Source: BOG-931 sp963761525
Lineage (GTDB): Bacteria; Pseudomonadota; Alphaproteobacteria; Rhizobiales; Xanthobacteraceae
Assembly (NCBI GenBank): GCA_963761525.1
Contig: CAVXHG010000008.1
Span: 682,001 to 746,000, forward strand
Length of the DNA: 64,000 nucleotides
Direction of reading: 5' to 3'
Under the pieces are notes generated by a model that ran no database searches, was not told where the DNA came from, and worked only from the letters and a program-made list of their open reading frames with translations. Below are positions 44,301 to 53,482 of this stretch, piece by piece. The position numbers and the translations under genes are program-made. How positions within the stretch are numbered: position 1 is the first letter of the stretch; every line of letters begins with the position of its first letter.

Positions 44301-45287
44301 ATGGCGCAGATCGTGGCCGCGTTCGGTAGTTCGCACAGCACCATGCTGGTCTCTTCGGTGGAGCACTGGCAGGAGATGTTCGATCGTGTCGATCGCCGTG
44401 CGCCGATCAACGACTTCGACGGCGCGCCCCGCACCTTTGACGAGTTGCTGCAAAATCTGCCGCCGGACGCGGCGGCAAAAATCGCCAAGGATGCGCAGGC
44501 GGAACGGCATCGCGCGACCATGGACGCCATGGACCGGCTCGAGCGCGACATTGCCGCTTCGAATATCGACGTGCTGGTGATCATCGGCGACGATCAGCGC
44601 GAAGTGTTCAAGGATGCGCTTCGCCCGGCGATTGCCATCTATTACGGCGACACCATCCGCAATGCGGCCGCCCCGCAGGAGCCGGCGGCGGACTGGTACC
44701 TGCAAGACCAGCGCAAGCGGATGGAGGAGAAGGAGGATCGGCAGTATCCCTGCCATGCCGGTCTCGCGACCGCGATCATCCAGGGCCTTACCGCGCGCAG
44801 TTTCGACATCACGGCGATGAAGTCGCTCGAAGGCGGCCAGTTCGAGGGCCACGCCTATTCGTTCATCCACCGGCGTTTCATGTCCAAGGGGCCGATCCCG
44901 ATCGTGCCGGTGATCCTCAATACCTACTACCCGCCCAATCAGCCGAGCCCGCAGCGTTGCTTCGACCTCGGCGTCGCGATCCGCGAGCTGATTGAGGCAT
45001 ACCCCGAGAACATTCGCGTCGGCATTCTCGCCTCGGGCGGACTGAGCCACTTCCTTGTCAACGAGGCGCTCGACCGCGACGTGGTGAAAGCGTTGCAGAA
45101 CAAGGACTACCCGGCGCTCAAGGGGCTTCCGCTCAACAAGCTGGTCAGTGGTTCATCCGAGATCAGAAACTGGATCGCGACGGCAGGCGCGGTGCAGCAC
45201 CTGAACCTGGACTGGATCGCCTACGTGCCGGGCTACAGATCTCACGCGCTCACGGGCGTGGGCCTTTGCTTCGCGCATTGGCACTGA
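44301..45287 (+). CDS. Extradiol ring-cleavage dioxygenase, class III (LigB family)
   Basis: 328 aa from ATG 44301 (MAQIVAAFGSSHSTML); a GTG at 44289 lies on the ribosome binding site. The LigB fold is supported by GSSHS near residue 9-13 (first His ligand), VLVIIGDDQREVF near 88-100 (the strand before the central metal-site region) and IPIVPVILNTYYPPNQP near 197-213, with VGILASGGLSHFLVNE near 242-257 containing the GLSH active-site pattern. Class III enzymes use Fe(II) to cleave catecholic rings. A Bug gene follows within 50 bases, so import and cleavage of the same aromatic acid is plausible. Confidence 0.88.
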   Translation: MAQIVAAFGSSHSTMLVSSVEHWQEMFDRVDRRAPINDFDGAPRTFDELLQNLPPDAAAKIAKDAQAERHRATMDAMDRLERDIAASNIDVLVIIGDDQREVFKDALRPAIAIYYGDTIRNAAAPQEPAADWYLQDQRKRMEEKEDRQYPCHAGLATAIIQGLTARSFDITAMKSLEGGQFEGHAYSFIHRRFMSKGPIPIVPVILNTYYPPNQPSPQRCFDLGVAIRELIEAYPENIRVGILASGGLSHFLVNEALDRDVVKALQNKDYPALKGLPLNKLVSGSSEIRNWIATAGAVQHLNLDWIAYVPGYRSHALTGVGLCFAHWH

Positions 45288-45335
45288 GGTTTGGGCATTG
45301 AGGTCGCACAAGCAGGGATGCGAACCGGGGGGCGC

Positions 45336-46301
45336 ATGCGAAGCTTTGCCATCGCGTTAATCGCCATGATCGGGCTTGCGGCCGGGAGCGCCAGGGCCGG
45401 AGACTATCCGGCGCGGCCGGTGAAACTGATTATTCCGTTTGCGGCCGGCGCTGGTACCGATCTGTCCGGTCGCATCGTCGCCGATGAACTCGGCAAGCGT
45501 CTCGGCCAACAGTTCATCGTCGAAAATAAGCCGGGCGCTGCGGCGCAACTCGGTACCGATTTCGTCGCCAAGGCCGAGCCGGACGGATACACCCTGTTGT
45601 GGACGGTATCGGACGGCCTGTCGGTCCTGCCGGCCGTCAAGCTGTCGTTGCCCTACAAGGTGCCCGAAGATTTTGCGTTCATCGGCAGCATCGCGCAGCA
45701 GCCTTATACGTTCTCGGTTTCGTCGCGATGGGATTTTAAGACCTTTGCAGATTTCGTCGCATACGCCAAAAGCCATCCTGGACGTTTGAATTACGGCACG
45801 GCGGGACCGGGCAGCGCGCCGCATTTGACGATCGCCATGATTGCCGCCGAGGCCGGCATCCAGATGGTCCACGTTCCTTTCGCTGGGCTTGGTCCCGCGA
45901 CGAACGCGCTGGTGGCCGGGCAGGTTGATGCCGGTTTGGTGACTCCGGTTCAGGGCAAGCAGCTTATCGATGCCGGCAGCATCCGCGCGCTGGCGCTGAC
46001 CGGTGAGACACGGTCGCGCATCCTGCCCGACGTGCCGACGCTGAAGGAAGTCGGGGTGAATGGCAGCGCGATTATCAGCTATGGCCTGTTGGCGCCGGCA
46101 AAGACCGACGTGCAGACCGTTGCCCGCTTACGACGCGTCCTGAGCGACATGATGAACGATGCGGCTTTCACCGATCACCTGTTTTCGCTGGGCTACGAAG
46201 TGCGGCCATTGATCGGCGACGACTATCGGGATTTCATCGTCAAAGACCTGGAAAAGTGGCGCGCGGTCGCCAGAGCAGGGGACATCAAAATCGAGAATTA
46301 A
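45336..46301 (+). CDS. Bug/TctC-family periplasmic solute-binding protein
   Basis: 321 aa from ATG 45336, which gives a clean signal peptide (MRSFAIALIAMIGLAAGSARA). Motifs: YPARPVKLIIPFAAGAGTD, GQQFIVENKPGAAAQLG, DGYTLLWTVSDG, VHVPFAGLGPATNALVAG and YGLLAPAKTD. It is the second gene of a likely operon with the LigB-type dioxygenase and is followed by another Bug gene. The frame is intact. Confidence 0.92.
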   Translation: MRSFAIALIAMIGLAAGSARAGDYPARPVKLIIPFAAGAGTDLSGRIVADELGKRLGQQFIVENKPGAAAQLGTDFVAKAEPDGYTLLWTVSDGLSVLPAVKLSLPYKVPEDFAFIGSIAQQPYTFSVSSRWDFKTFADFVAYAKSHPGRLNYGTAGPGSAPHLTIAMIAAEAGIQMVHVPFAGLGPATNALVAGQVDAGLVTPVQGKQLIDAGSIRALALTGETRSRILPDVPTLKEVGVNGSAIISYGLLAPAKTDVQTVARLRRVLSDMMNDAAFTDHLFSLGYEVRPLIGDDYRDFIVKDLEKWRAVARAGDIKIEN

Positions 46302-46389
46302 AGCGTCTCGACACGACGGCCTGGCCTGTGAACCGTCATATCCAGCGCCTATGATGCCTCGATAAAAAACAACGGGAGGGGCCACGCCT

Positions 46390-47353
46390 ATGAGAAAACT
46401 CTTCGTCGTCGCGGCGGCGCTGGTCTTATTGGCCGCGGCGCCAGTCCGCGCCGACACTTTTCCGTCGCGCACCATCACGCTGATCGTGCCGTTCCCGCCG
46501 GGCGGATCGACCGATGTCGTCGCACGGATCATGGCCGACAAGATGGGCGCGTCGCTCGGCCAGCCGGTGATCGTGGAAGACGTCGGCGGCGCCGGCGGTT
46601 CAATCGCGGTAGGCCGTCTGGCCCGTGCTGCGCCGGACGGCTACACCATCGACATCGGCCAATGGGACACCCATGTCGGCCTCATCATCTACAACATCAA
46701 CTTCGATCTGGAGAAAGACTTCGCGCCGATCGGGTTGATGACGATCAATCCGCAGCTTCTGATCGCGCGCAAGGCTTTTCCCGTCGACAGCCTGAAAGAC
46801 GCTGGTGACGTGGCTGAAGGCGCATCCAGGCGACGCCAAGTTCGTCAATCAGAATGCGTCCGGTCAGCTCGGCGCACTGCTGCTTGAGAAGCTCACCAAT
46901 ACCAAGTCCTGATTCATCCCCTATCGCGGCGCCGGCCCGGCGATGACCGACTTGATGTCGGGCACGGTCGATCTTGCCGTGCTGCAAGCCGCGGTAGCCA
47001 TGCCGCAGATCCAGGCCGGCGCAATAAAGCCACTCGCTGACCTGTCGCCGACGCGCTCGGCCTCGCTGCCGGAGATTCCGACTTCCGACGAAGGCGGCGT
47101 TGCAGGTTATTATCTGTCGGGCTGGTTCGGCATGTATGCGCCGAAAGGCACGCCGCCGGAGATCGTGACGCGGCTCAACACCGCGATGGTTCAGGCGCTG
47201 GCCGAACCGGACGTGCGCCGGCGCTTTGCCGAACTTGGCATCGATATCGTAGCGCGCGAGCAGCAGACGCCGGAGGGTCTTGCGAAATTCCAGAAGGCGG
47301 AAATGGACAAGTGGTGGCCGATCATCAAGGCGTCAGGAATCAGGGGAGAGTGA
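46390..47353 (+). pseudogene. Bug/TctC-family solute-binding protein with frameshift and in-frame stop
   Basis: ATG 46390 opens a signal peptide (LFVVAAALVLLAAAPVRA) and the Bug start FPSRTITLIVPFPPGGSTD. An extra G at 46801 breaks the frame after VDSLKD. In the corrected frame (LVTWLKAHPGDAKFVNQNAS) a TGA stop occurs at 46910-46912 just before FIPYRGAGPAMTDLMSG. The rest continues to 47353. With two separate lesions this is the best candidate for a truly decayed gene, although the stop could also be an error. The next gene starts 4 bases later. Confidence 0.8.
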
Positions 47354-47357
47354 AGGG

Positions 47358-48017
47358 ATGCGTCGAGGTTTTTTCATTGCCGCCGCCATGTCGGCTGTCA
47401 TGGCGGCGCTTGCGCTGGCTGGGTCCGTAAAGGCACAACAAAACGTTCCGGTCGAGGAGCAGAAAGTCTCGCGGCTGCCGCCGCTGCCGCAACCGCTCGA
47501 TCCGATCCTCAAAGACATGTTCGACAAGCGCCGCGCCCAGGGCGGCGCCATCATCAATCTGCAGATCACCACCGGCCACGCGCCGAAATTTGCCCGCGCG
47601 GCGTCCGGCATGGCCTTCACCATCCGCTTTGACGCCACCGTGCCGCGCAAGCTGATCGAGCTCACCATCATGCGCACCGCGCAGATCGTTGGCTCGACCT
47701 ACGAGATCAACCAGCACATCCCGCTGAGCAAGATGTGCGGCTATAGCGACGCGCAGATCGCGGCGCTGCCGGCGTGGCAGGCCTCTACTCTGTTCGACGA
47801 CAAGGAGCGCTCGGTGCTCGGTTATGTCGAGCAGATGACGCACGGCGGCGATGTTGACGATCCGACCTTCGCGGCGCTGCAAAAGAATTTCAATCCGCAG
47901 CAGATCGTCGAGCTGACTTATACGATCGGCAGCTACTACGCCAACGGCCTGCTGACCAAGGCCCTGCGCATCCAGGTCGAGACCGACGGCCGCGAAACCG
48001 TTACTGGCAAGTGCTGA
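47358..48017 (+). CDS. Exported carboxymuconolactone-decarboxylase-like protein
   Basis: 219 aa from ATG 47358. A signal peptide (FFIAAAMSAVMAALALAGSVKA) is unusual for the family. The CMD domain follows, with IELTIMRTAQIVGSTYEINQH near residues 95-115 and KMCGYSDAQIAAL. The AhpD-type CxxC redox pair is absent (GSTYE in its place), so peroxidase-like thiol activity is not expected. The true substrate is unknown. It lies in the run dioxygenase-Bug-Bug-CMD, consistent with a ring-cleavage pathway, although export to the periplasm would be odd for that role. Confidence 0.85.
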   Translation: MRRGFFIAAAMSAVMAALALAGSVKAQQNVPVEEQKVSRLPPLPQPLDPILKDMFDKRRAQGGAIINLQITTGHAPKFARAASGMAFTIRFDATVPRKLIELTIMRTAQIVGSTYEINQHIPLSKMCGYSDAQIAALPAWQASTLFDDKERSVLGYVEQMTHGGDVDDPTFAALQKNFNPQQIVELTYTIGSYYANGLLTKALRIQVETDGRETVTGKC

Positions 48018-48043
48018 GCGTAAGTGCTGAGAGGAGGGAGCCG

Positions 48044-48358
48044 ATGCCGAAAGCATTTTTCATGGTGCGGGCGGTCGTCGAGCAGCCGCTGCGGCAAAAA
48101 TTCGACCACTGGTATTCGGCCCATCATCTGCCGATGGCGCTCAACGATTTCAAGGCCGAAAAAGCCTGGCGCTTCTGGAGCACGCTGGATGCCGGCGTGC
48201 ATTACGCGGTCTATCAGTTTGCCGATCAGGCGAAGCTCGATGCGGCGATGAAGGATAACGTGCTCAAACCTCTGATCGCCGATTTCGACAAGGATTGGCC
48301 GTCAGGTGTCACCCGTAGCCGCGACACGCTCGTGCTGGCCGAGGAACGGGAGGCGTGA
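48044..48358 (+). CDS. Small ferredoxin-like (dimeric alpha/beta barrel) protein, hypothetical
   Basis: 104 aa from ATG 48044 behind GAGGAGGGAG. The sequence KAFFMVRAVVEQPLRQKFDHWYSAHHLP, with a W/Y-x-x-x-H-x-P pattern, and YAVYQFADQAKLDAAM are like EthD/NIPSNAP-type small barrels. Some members degrade or bind aromatic or polyketide compounds. Same strand and 26 bases after the CMD gene, so probably the last gene of that operon. Confidence 0.65.
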   Translation: MPKAFFMVRAVVEQPLRQKFDHWYSAHHLPMALNDFKAEKAWRFWSTLDAGVHYAVYQFADQAKLDAAMKDNVLKPLIADFDKDWPSGVTRSRDTLVLAEEREA

Positions 48359-48369
48359 GCTGCTAAACC

Positions 48370-48428
48370 GCTCATTCTTGCGCAAGCCGGAATCCGGTCT
48401 GGGTCCCCGGTTTCGCGGGGACGAGCGG
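48370..48428 (+). repeat. Intergenic repeat with GTCCCCGG..CGGGGAC palindrome
   Basis: CTTGCGCAAGCCGGAATCCG followed by GGTCCCCGGTTTCGCGGGGACGAG. A diverged relative (GGAAACCGGAGTCCACCC, GCGGGGATCAAG) is near 61838-61880. It also sits between converging genes and could serve as a terminator. Confidence 0.6.
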
Positions 48429-48437
48429 AATGAAAAT

Positions 48438-49209
48438 TTATCGCCAGCCGCCACCGCCGTTAACATACACCGTGTCCGCGGTCATGAACGAGCAGGCGTC
48501 GGAGCACATAAACAGCACCAGTTCGCCGATCTCCTCCGGCTCGCCGAAGCGCTTCATCGGCACGTCGTCGAGGAAGCGTGCGACCAGTTCCGGCGACGAC
48601 TGTGCGGCGTCCTGAAATGGGGTCTGGATCGGACCCGGCGAGATCGACAGTGCGCGGATGCCCTGGGTGGCGAATTCGCGCGCTACGCCCATGCGTCATC
48701 GACACCACTGCGCCTTTCGCGGCGGCGTAATGCACCGACGAACCAGGCCCGCCGCGGCGGTGCGCCATGCTTGCCATGTTGACGATGACGCCGAGCTTGT
48801 TTTTCAGCATGTGCGGCAGCACTGCTTGCATGGGGTAGAACGTGCCGTTGACGTTGAGATCGAATGTCTTCTTCATCAGGTCGTCGTCGATATCGAGAAA
48901 TTTCGAGCGGCGGATTGCGGCGCCCGCGGAGTTGAACAGAAACTGCACGCCGCCGAATGCAGCGATGGTGCGATCGACCATGTTGTTGATCTGATCGCGG
49001 CGGGTGACGTCGACCTTGATGGCCAGCGCCTGGCTGCCTTTGCCGTTGACCAGCGCCGCGGTTTCGCGCGCTCCGGCTTCGTTGACGTCGGCGCAGACCA
49101 CGTTGGCGTGCTCGCGGGCGAAAATCAGCGCCGTGGCGCGTCCGATGCCGCTTGCGGCGCCGGTGATGATGATGGTCTTGCCGGCGAAATAATCGGGTGT
49201 TTTCGGCAT
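48438..49209 (-). pseudogene. Short-chain dehydrogenase/reductase (SDR), frameshifted
   Basis: From ATG 49209: TIIITGAASGIGRATAL (NAD(P)-binding TGxxxGxG), LFNSAGAA (NNAG equivalent), and VNMASM with HYAAAKGAVV (catalytic Ser, YxxxK). An extra base near 48694 interrupts VVSMTMGVAREFATQGIRAL. The remaining part (SISPGPIQTPFQ, VYVNGGGGW) is in the next frame to 48438, total about 256 aa. The family oxidises alcohols or reduces ketones; the substrate is unknown. All catalytic residues precede the frameshift. Confidence 0.87.
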
Positions 49210-49268
49210 GGCGATTTCCGTCCCAATGCTGATTGGGCTGGAGTGTGCGCCGCCGCAATCGAGGTTGG

Positions 49269-50264
49269 CTAGGCGGCGGCCAGGAGTTTTGCCGAGCGCA
49301 ATTGCTGGAGTGCCGTGTTCTCTGCGACTTGTGCGAAATTGCTCGGTGCCATCACGCCGGCCACGGACGGCCGCACCACGCCGTTACGCAGATAGGGCGG
49401 CTTTTCGCACCAGAGATATTCGAAGATATGACCGCTGAGCCGGTGGGCGAGGCGGATCGTGCTGCCTTCGATCGCGACGTCGAAATTGGGCGCGCTGCTA
49501 TTCACTTTCAGGTTCGGCGAGCGCAGCCCGAAGGCCTCGTGCAGAACCTGGTCGACGTCTTGCGTATTGAACGGCTTGTGCAGAAAGGCGCAGGCGCCGC
49601 AGTCGAGCGCTTCTTCTTCGTTGGTCGCATTGCGATCACCGGAGATCATCACGACCTTAAGCGAGTGTTGGATGACCGCGAGCCGCTTCATGGTGGCAAT
49701 GCCGCTCAGGCCGGGCATGTTGCAGTCGAGGAAGACAACGTCGAAATGGCCGGTGCGGCACAGCTCCAGTGCGCTTTCACCGTCGCTGGCTTCAGTGATC
49801 TCGCAATTGAAGATGCTGGCCTGAATTATTTTTTGCACGATCTGGCGTACGGTCGTCGAGTCATCCACGATCAGAACCTTGGTCGGCGACGAAATGCGTG
49901 CATAGGTCTTGATTATCGACGCGACGTCTTCGACGTGGAACGGTTTGAACAGGAATTCGTAGGCGCGCAATTTAATCGCCATATTGACGGCTTCCGCGGC
50001 CGGCGGCGACGACATCAACGTTATGAAAGTCTGGATGCCGAGCTTGCGCGCCGACCAGACCGCTTCCGTTCCCAGCAGCTCAGGCATCTGTACATCGACG
50101 AAGGCGAGGTCGACGTTGGAGCCATTGAGCAGCGTCAGGCAATCGCGCCCGTTATCCGTCGTGCTCATCCGCAGCGGCAGTTTCGACGCGCGGGCGGCCT
50201 CGGTCAGGATCTGTTGCGTGGCGTGGGAATCGTCGGCGACGAGCATCGTAATGGGACGTTGCAT
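49269..50264 (-). CDS. Response regulator with two tandem receiver domains
   Basis: 331 aa from ATG 50264 (GAGAGGG upstream). Receiver 1 covers residues 1-122 (MLVADDSHATQQIL, phospho-acceptor in LAFVDVQMPELLG, Lys in FLFKPFH). Receiver 2 spans about 128-248 (VLIVDDSTTVRQIV, VVFLDCNMPGLSG, FLHKPFN). A C-terminal stretch of about 80 residues has no recognised output domain. Two phosphorylatable Asp residues without DNA-binding output suggest a phosphate sink or protein-protein output. No histidine kinase gene is adjacent. Confidence 0.88.
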   Translation of the reverse strand: MQRPITMLVADDSHATQQILTEAARASKLPLRMSTTDNGRDCLTLLNGSNVDLAFVDVQMPELLGTEAVWSARKLGIQTFITLMSSPPAAEAVNMAIKLRAYEFLFKPFHVEDVASIIKTYARISSPTKVLIVDDSTTVRQIVQKIIQASIFNCEITEASDGESALELCRTGHFDVVFLDCNMPGLSGIATMKRLAVIQHSLKVVMISGDRNATNEEEALDCGACAFLHKPFNTQDVDQVLHEAFGLRSPNLKVNSSAPNFDVAIEGSTIRLAHRLSGHIFEYLWCEKPPYLRNGVVRPSVAGVMAPSNFAQVAENTALQQLRSAKLLAAA

Positions 50265-50429
50265 GCGCCCTCTCAAGCACTTCAGCGGGCATTCCGCCGT
50301 CGCGTGCTTACGCGCGATTTCGATCAAGAATACATGGTGGGAACGTCCGGTTCCGCCGCACTTGCAATCCTGCTTGCCAGATGGTGATTGGTTCTCAGCA
50401 AATTCGACTCAAATCACAGCAGCCGGGAA

Positions 50430-51320
50430 ATGCCGCGTTCGCTCGAAGATTTCGCCGTCTTTTCGGCGCCCGCCGTTTTTGTGGTGCTGTGGGCTTCCGG
50501 ATTCGTCGGCGCCAAATTCGGCTTACCCTATGCGGAGCCGATGACGTTTCTGTCGCTGCGGATGATCGCCGCCGTGGCGCTTTTGGTTGTGGTCATCCTG
50601 CTGACGCGGCCGAAATGGCCTGACCGCACCGGGCTGTTTCACAGCGTGATGACCGGCACGCTGGTGCACGGGCTTTATTTCGGCGGCGTCTTCGCCTCGA
50701 TTGAGAACGGCATATCCGCCGGGTTGATCGCGCTGATCGTGAGCCTTCAGCCGGTGCTGACCTCGACGATGGCCAATCGCTGGCTCGGCGAGCGGGTGTT
50801 GCCGCGGCAATGGCTTGGGCTGCTGCTCGGCATTGCCGGTGTTTATCTGATCGTCCAGGAAAATGTCGAAGCGGGCGAGATCAGGCCGATCGCCTGGGTT
50901 TTCGCGGCCACGGCGCTCGCCGGCATCACCGTCGGTACGCTTTACCAGAAACGCTTCGGCGGCGGCATCGATTGGCGCCCGGCGCTTTGCGTGCAGTATG
51001 CGACCGCGGGAACGCTCTTCATCATCGCGGCCTTCATCTTTGAAACCCGCGTCGTGCACTGGACGCCGCAGTTCATGTTCGCGCTGGCATGGCTGGTGCT
51101 GGTGCTGTCGTTTGGTGCGGTCTGGTTGCTGTATTTCCTGATCCGCCGTTCAGCGGCGACCCGCGTCGTCAGTTTTCTTTATCTGACGCCGCCGGTCACG
51201 GCGTTGATGGCATGGTTGTTGTTCGGCGAACGGCTTGCGCTATTGGGGCTTCTCGGTATGGCGATCTGCGTCGCCGGGGTATTTCTGGTGAATTGGCGCA
51301 CCGGTGGTGCCGCTGGATAA
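50430..51320 (+). CDS. EamA/DMT-family transporter
   Basis: 296 aa from ATG 50430. Ten membrane helices in two EamA repeats: PAVFVVLWASGFVGAKFGLPYAEP (first) and AFAALAGITVGTLYQKRFG-type sequence (sixth). The final part TRVVSFLYLTPPVTALMAWLLFGER is the standard penultimate motif. DMT proteins export amino acids, metabolites or drugs across the inner membrane. The CMD gene follows after 40 bases and may be co-transcribed. Confidence 0.9.
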   Translation: MPRSLEDFAVFSAPAVFVVLWASGFVGAKFGLPYAEPMTFLSLRMIAAVALLVVVILLTRPKWPDRTGLFHSVMTGTLVHGLYFGGVFASIENGISAGLIALIVSLQPVLTSTMANRWLGERVLPRQWLGLLLGIAGVYLIVQENVEAGEIRPIAWVFAATALAGITVGTLYQKRFGGGIDWRPALCVQYATAGTLFIIAAFIFETRVVHWTPQFMFALAWLVLVLSFGAVWLLYFLIRRSAATRVVSFLYLTPPVTALMAWLLFGERLALLGLLGMAICVAGVFLVNWRTGGAAG

Positions 51321-51360
51321 CGGTGACGTACCCAATTTTCTTTCTGATTGGAGGACTGAA

Positions 51361-51750
51361 ATGACTGCACCGATCGAATACCGGGACGCCGCGCCGGAAG
51401 TTCGCGCCGTATTCGACGACATCAAGCGCACGCGGCAGGTCGACGATGTCAACAATTTCTGGAAGTATCTGGCGCACGATCCGGCGTCGCTCAAGCGCAC
51501 CTGGGAGAGCGTCAAAGAGATCATGGCGCCGGGCACGCTCGACGTTTTGACCAAGGAAATGGTCTATCTCGCCGTGAGTGTAACCAATGGCTGTGGCTAT
51601 TGCATCGCGAGCCATGGTGCGGCTGCCCGCAAGGCCGGCATGACGGAAGCGATGTTCGGCGAACTGATGGCTGTCGTCGGCATGGCGAACGAAACCAACC
51701 GGCTTGCCAATGGCTATCGCGTGCCGATCGACCCGGCGTTCAATAAATAA
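51361..51750 (+). CDS. Carboxymuconolactone decarboxylase/AhpD-like protein
   Basis: 129 aa from ATG 51361 behind GGAGG. The peroxidase-type motif VTNGCGYCIASHGAAARKAGM carries the CxxC pair and the downstream His typical of AhpD-like proteins, so a thiol-based alkylhydroperoxidase-like activity is plausible. Cytoplasmic, intact, normal length. Unlike the CMD at 47358 it has no signal peptide and retains both cysteines. Confidence 0.9.
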   Translation: MTAPIEYRDAAPEVRAVFDDIKRTRQVDDVNNFWKYLAHDPASLKRTWESVKEIMAPGTLDVLTKEMVYLAVSVTNGCGYCIASHGAAARKAGMTEAMFGELMAVVGMANETNRLANGYRVPIDPAFNK

Positions 51751-51772
51751 ACTGACCAGACCTGAGTCTTCG

Positions 51773-52015
51773 CTATTTGGATGCCAGCGGAAGCATTTGC
51801 ATCGGCGTGGCGGTCTCGGTGCTTCTGCCGTTGAGTCCGAAGAACACGATGGCAAGGATCACAACGATGCCGAGGGCGACGAGAGAGAACCCGCCGCCGC
51901 CCATGCGGCGTCCGCTCATGTCGAGCGTCGGGTCGGGCTGATGGCGTTCAAGGTTCAGGGGGGCGAGTTCTGGGTCGCGCTGGCGTGCGGTGTTGATCTT
52001 GTCTTGTTCAGACAT
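51773..52015 (-). CDS. Small single-TM protein, hypothetical
   Basis: 80 aa. The N-terminal half is polar (MSEQDKINTARQRDPELAPL), a single membrane helix (FSLVALGIVVILAIVFFGLNG) spans about residues 43-63, and a short tail faces the periplasm. The upstream GAGAGAG is a fair ribosome binding site. The layout resembles the protein at 53483-53806, another polar-TM-tail protein; no family is recognised. Confidence 0.65.
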   Translation of the reverse strand: MSEQDKINTARQRDPELAPLNLERHQPDPTLDMSGRRMGGGGFSLVALGIVVILAIVFFGLNGRSTETATPMQMLPLASK

Positions 52016-52272
52016 GAGGCTCTCTCCTGCGACATCCGCGAGGGGCGTTTTCTCGTTTGTTTTGAATCAATTCTCAGGCCGTGGAACGGGTTCCGCTAGC
52101 GACCCAGCTATGCCAAATTTACCGAAAATACGTGCAAAATGCACGCGCCATGCTTAGGCGCACCGCAATAACCGGCGGCTATGTGTCCCTTTAGAGGGTT
52201 GTCGCTGGGCTGGCTGCCAGACGATGTCTTGAGACGAAGTCTTGGCATGGCCTCAACAAAAGGCCGTACATC

Positions 52273-52596
52273 ATGCTTTCGCGGAAACGAACCGCCGCAT
52301 CATTGCCGCACGATGACCGGCGCTCCTCGCGGCGCCGCGCCCTCAACCGGGTGGCGAAAATCCAAGTCGGCACCGGCGGACTGCCGCGCGATTGTCTGAT
52401 CACCGACATTTCCGATGGCGGGGTGCGGCTGCATGCAGAGGGCTTCGACGTGCCCGACGAGTTTGTCCTGTTACTTGACGGCGACGACTTAAAGTCAGGA
52501 GAACGCGCCTACAAGGTTGTCTGGCGGCTCGGCTACGAGATCGGCGCAAAATTCCTGGGTAACGTCCGCCGTAACGGCAATCAGACCGCCGGGTAG
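52273..52596 (+). CDS. PilZ domain protein
   Basis: 107 aa. RRSSRRRALNRVAKIQVG contains the R-x-x-x-R portion of the c-di-GMP site, and DCLITDISDGGVRL gives the D/N-x-S-x-x-G motif. A stand-alone PilZ domain, likely binding cyclic di-GMP in the cytoplasm and acting on a partner protein. The arginine of the first motif precedes the barrel as expected. Confidence 0.87.
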   Translation: MLSRKRTAASLPHDDRRSSRRRALNRVAKIQVGTGGLPRDCLITDISDGGVRLHAEGFDVPDEFVLLLDGDDLKSGERAYKVVWRLGYEIGAKFLGNVRRNGNQTAG

Positions 52597-52663
52597 GGCG
52601 CTGTTGTCAGCATCGTAGTGCGTGCAGTAAAGCTAGAGCTCGTTGGAGCTTAGCTTTCCGTAA

Positions 52664-53407
52664 ATGCCAAATCCGCCCGCCCGCGACATTATTGTCGTTC
52701 ACAGCTCCGATCTCCACGTCGATCATGAATATACGGCACGCCTGCATGGCGGCGACGGCACGGCTGGCCTTGCCTGCGTGCTTGACGCGGCGCGGCAGAA
52801 CTCCGCCGATGTGGTCATTTTGGCGGGCGACACATTCGACCATCATCGCGTGCCGCAGCCACTGATCGAACGCGCCGCCGCGGTGATGTCGGTAGCGGGG
52901 CTTCCGATCGTCCTTCTGCCGGGCAACCACGATCCCGCAATTGCTGACGCGGTCTATCGCGGCAGTGCACTTGCGACCGTGAAAAACCTGCACGTGATCG
53001 GTATTACTCACGATGAAGCCGTCGATTTTCCGGATCTGTCGCTTGAGATCTGGGGCCGCGCTCATCACGATTATACCGACATGATCCCGTTTGAATCCGT
53101 GCCTGTGCGCCGCATGCGTTGGCTCATCGCGATCGGGCACGGGCATTATGAGCCCAAGCCTGATCGGGGAGTCGGACCGCAGCCATCATGGCTCATCAGT
53201 GACGATGAAATTGCCGCGACCGGCGCGGATTATGTCGCGCTCGGCCATTGGAACCGGGCGGTACAGGTGGGTAATGGCAAGGTGCCGGCGTACTATTCCG
53301 GTTCTCCGGAGAATTCCGGAACCATCAATCTTGTGCGGCTCAGTGAAACAAGCGGCGTCATGGTCACGCGCACCCCTCTCGACATCGCGCGGGAACCGAC
53401 GGAATAA
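52664..53407 (+). CDS. Calcineurin-like metallophosphoesterase
   Basis: 247 aa. All dimetal motifs are present: SSDLHVD (D-x-H) near residue 14, LAGDTFDHH (GDxxD) near 57, LLPGNHDPA (GNHD) near 84 and IGHGHYEPK (GHxH-like) near 148. A further LGHWNR near 192 completes the site. These enzymes hydrolyse phosphomono- or diesters, including nucleic acids; the closest type by layout is SbcD/Mre11-like, but no sbcC is adjacent. Cytoplasmic, intact. Confidence 0.87.
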   Translation: MPNPPARDIIVVHSSDLHVDHEYTARLHGGDGTAGLACVLDAARQNSADVVILAGDTFDHHRVPQPLIERAAAVMSVAGLPIVLLPGNHDPAIADAVYRGSALATVKNLHVIGITHDEAVDFPDLSLEIWGRAHHDYTDMIPFESVPVRRMRWLIAIGHGHYEPKPDRGVGPQPSWLISDDEIAATGADYVALGHWNRAVQVGNGKVPAYYSGSPENSGTINLVRLSETSGVMVTRTPLDIAREPTE

Positions 53408-53413
53408 ATAAAA

Positions 53414-53439
53414 CGGCCCCGGCGCAGACGCCGAGGCCG
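53414..53439. terminator. Hairpin terminator between converging genes
   Basis: CGGCCCCGGCG 53414-53424 pairs with CGCCGAGGCCG 53429-53439 with one mismatch around CAGA, followed by CTTCTT. It separates the converging metallophosphoesterase and small TM protein genes. Confidence 0.72.
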
Positions 53440-53482
53440 CTTCTTGTACGCACTTCTTTACACGCACTTCGAACGCTACACG

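Noticed and set aside
49233..50387. 384-codon plus-strand frame
   Set aside because: Antisense shadow of the double-receiver regulator.
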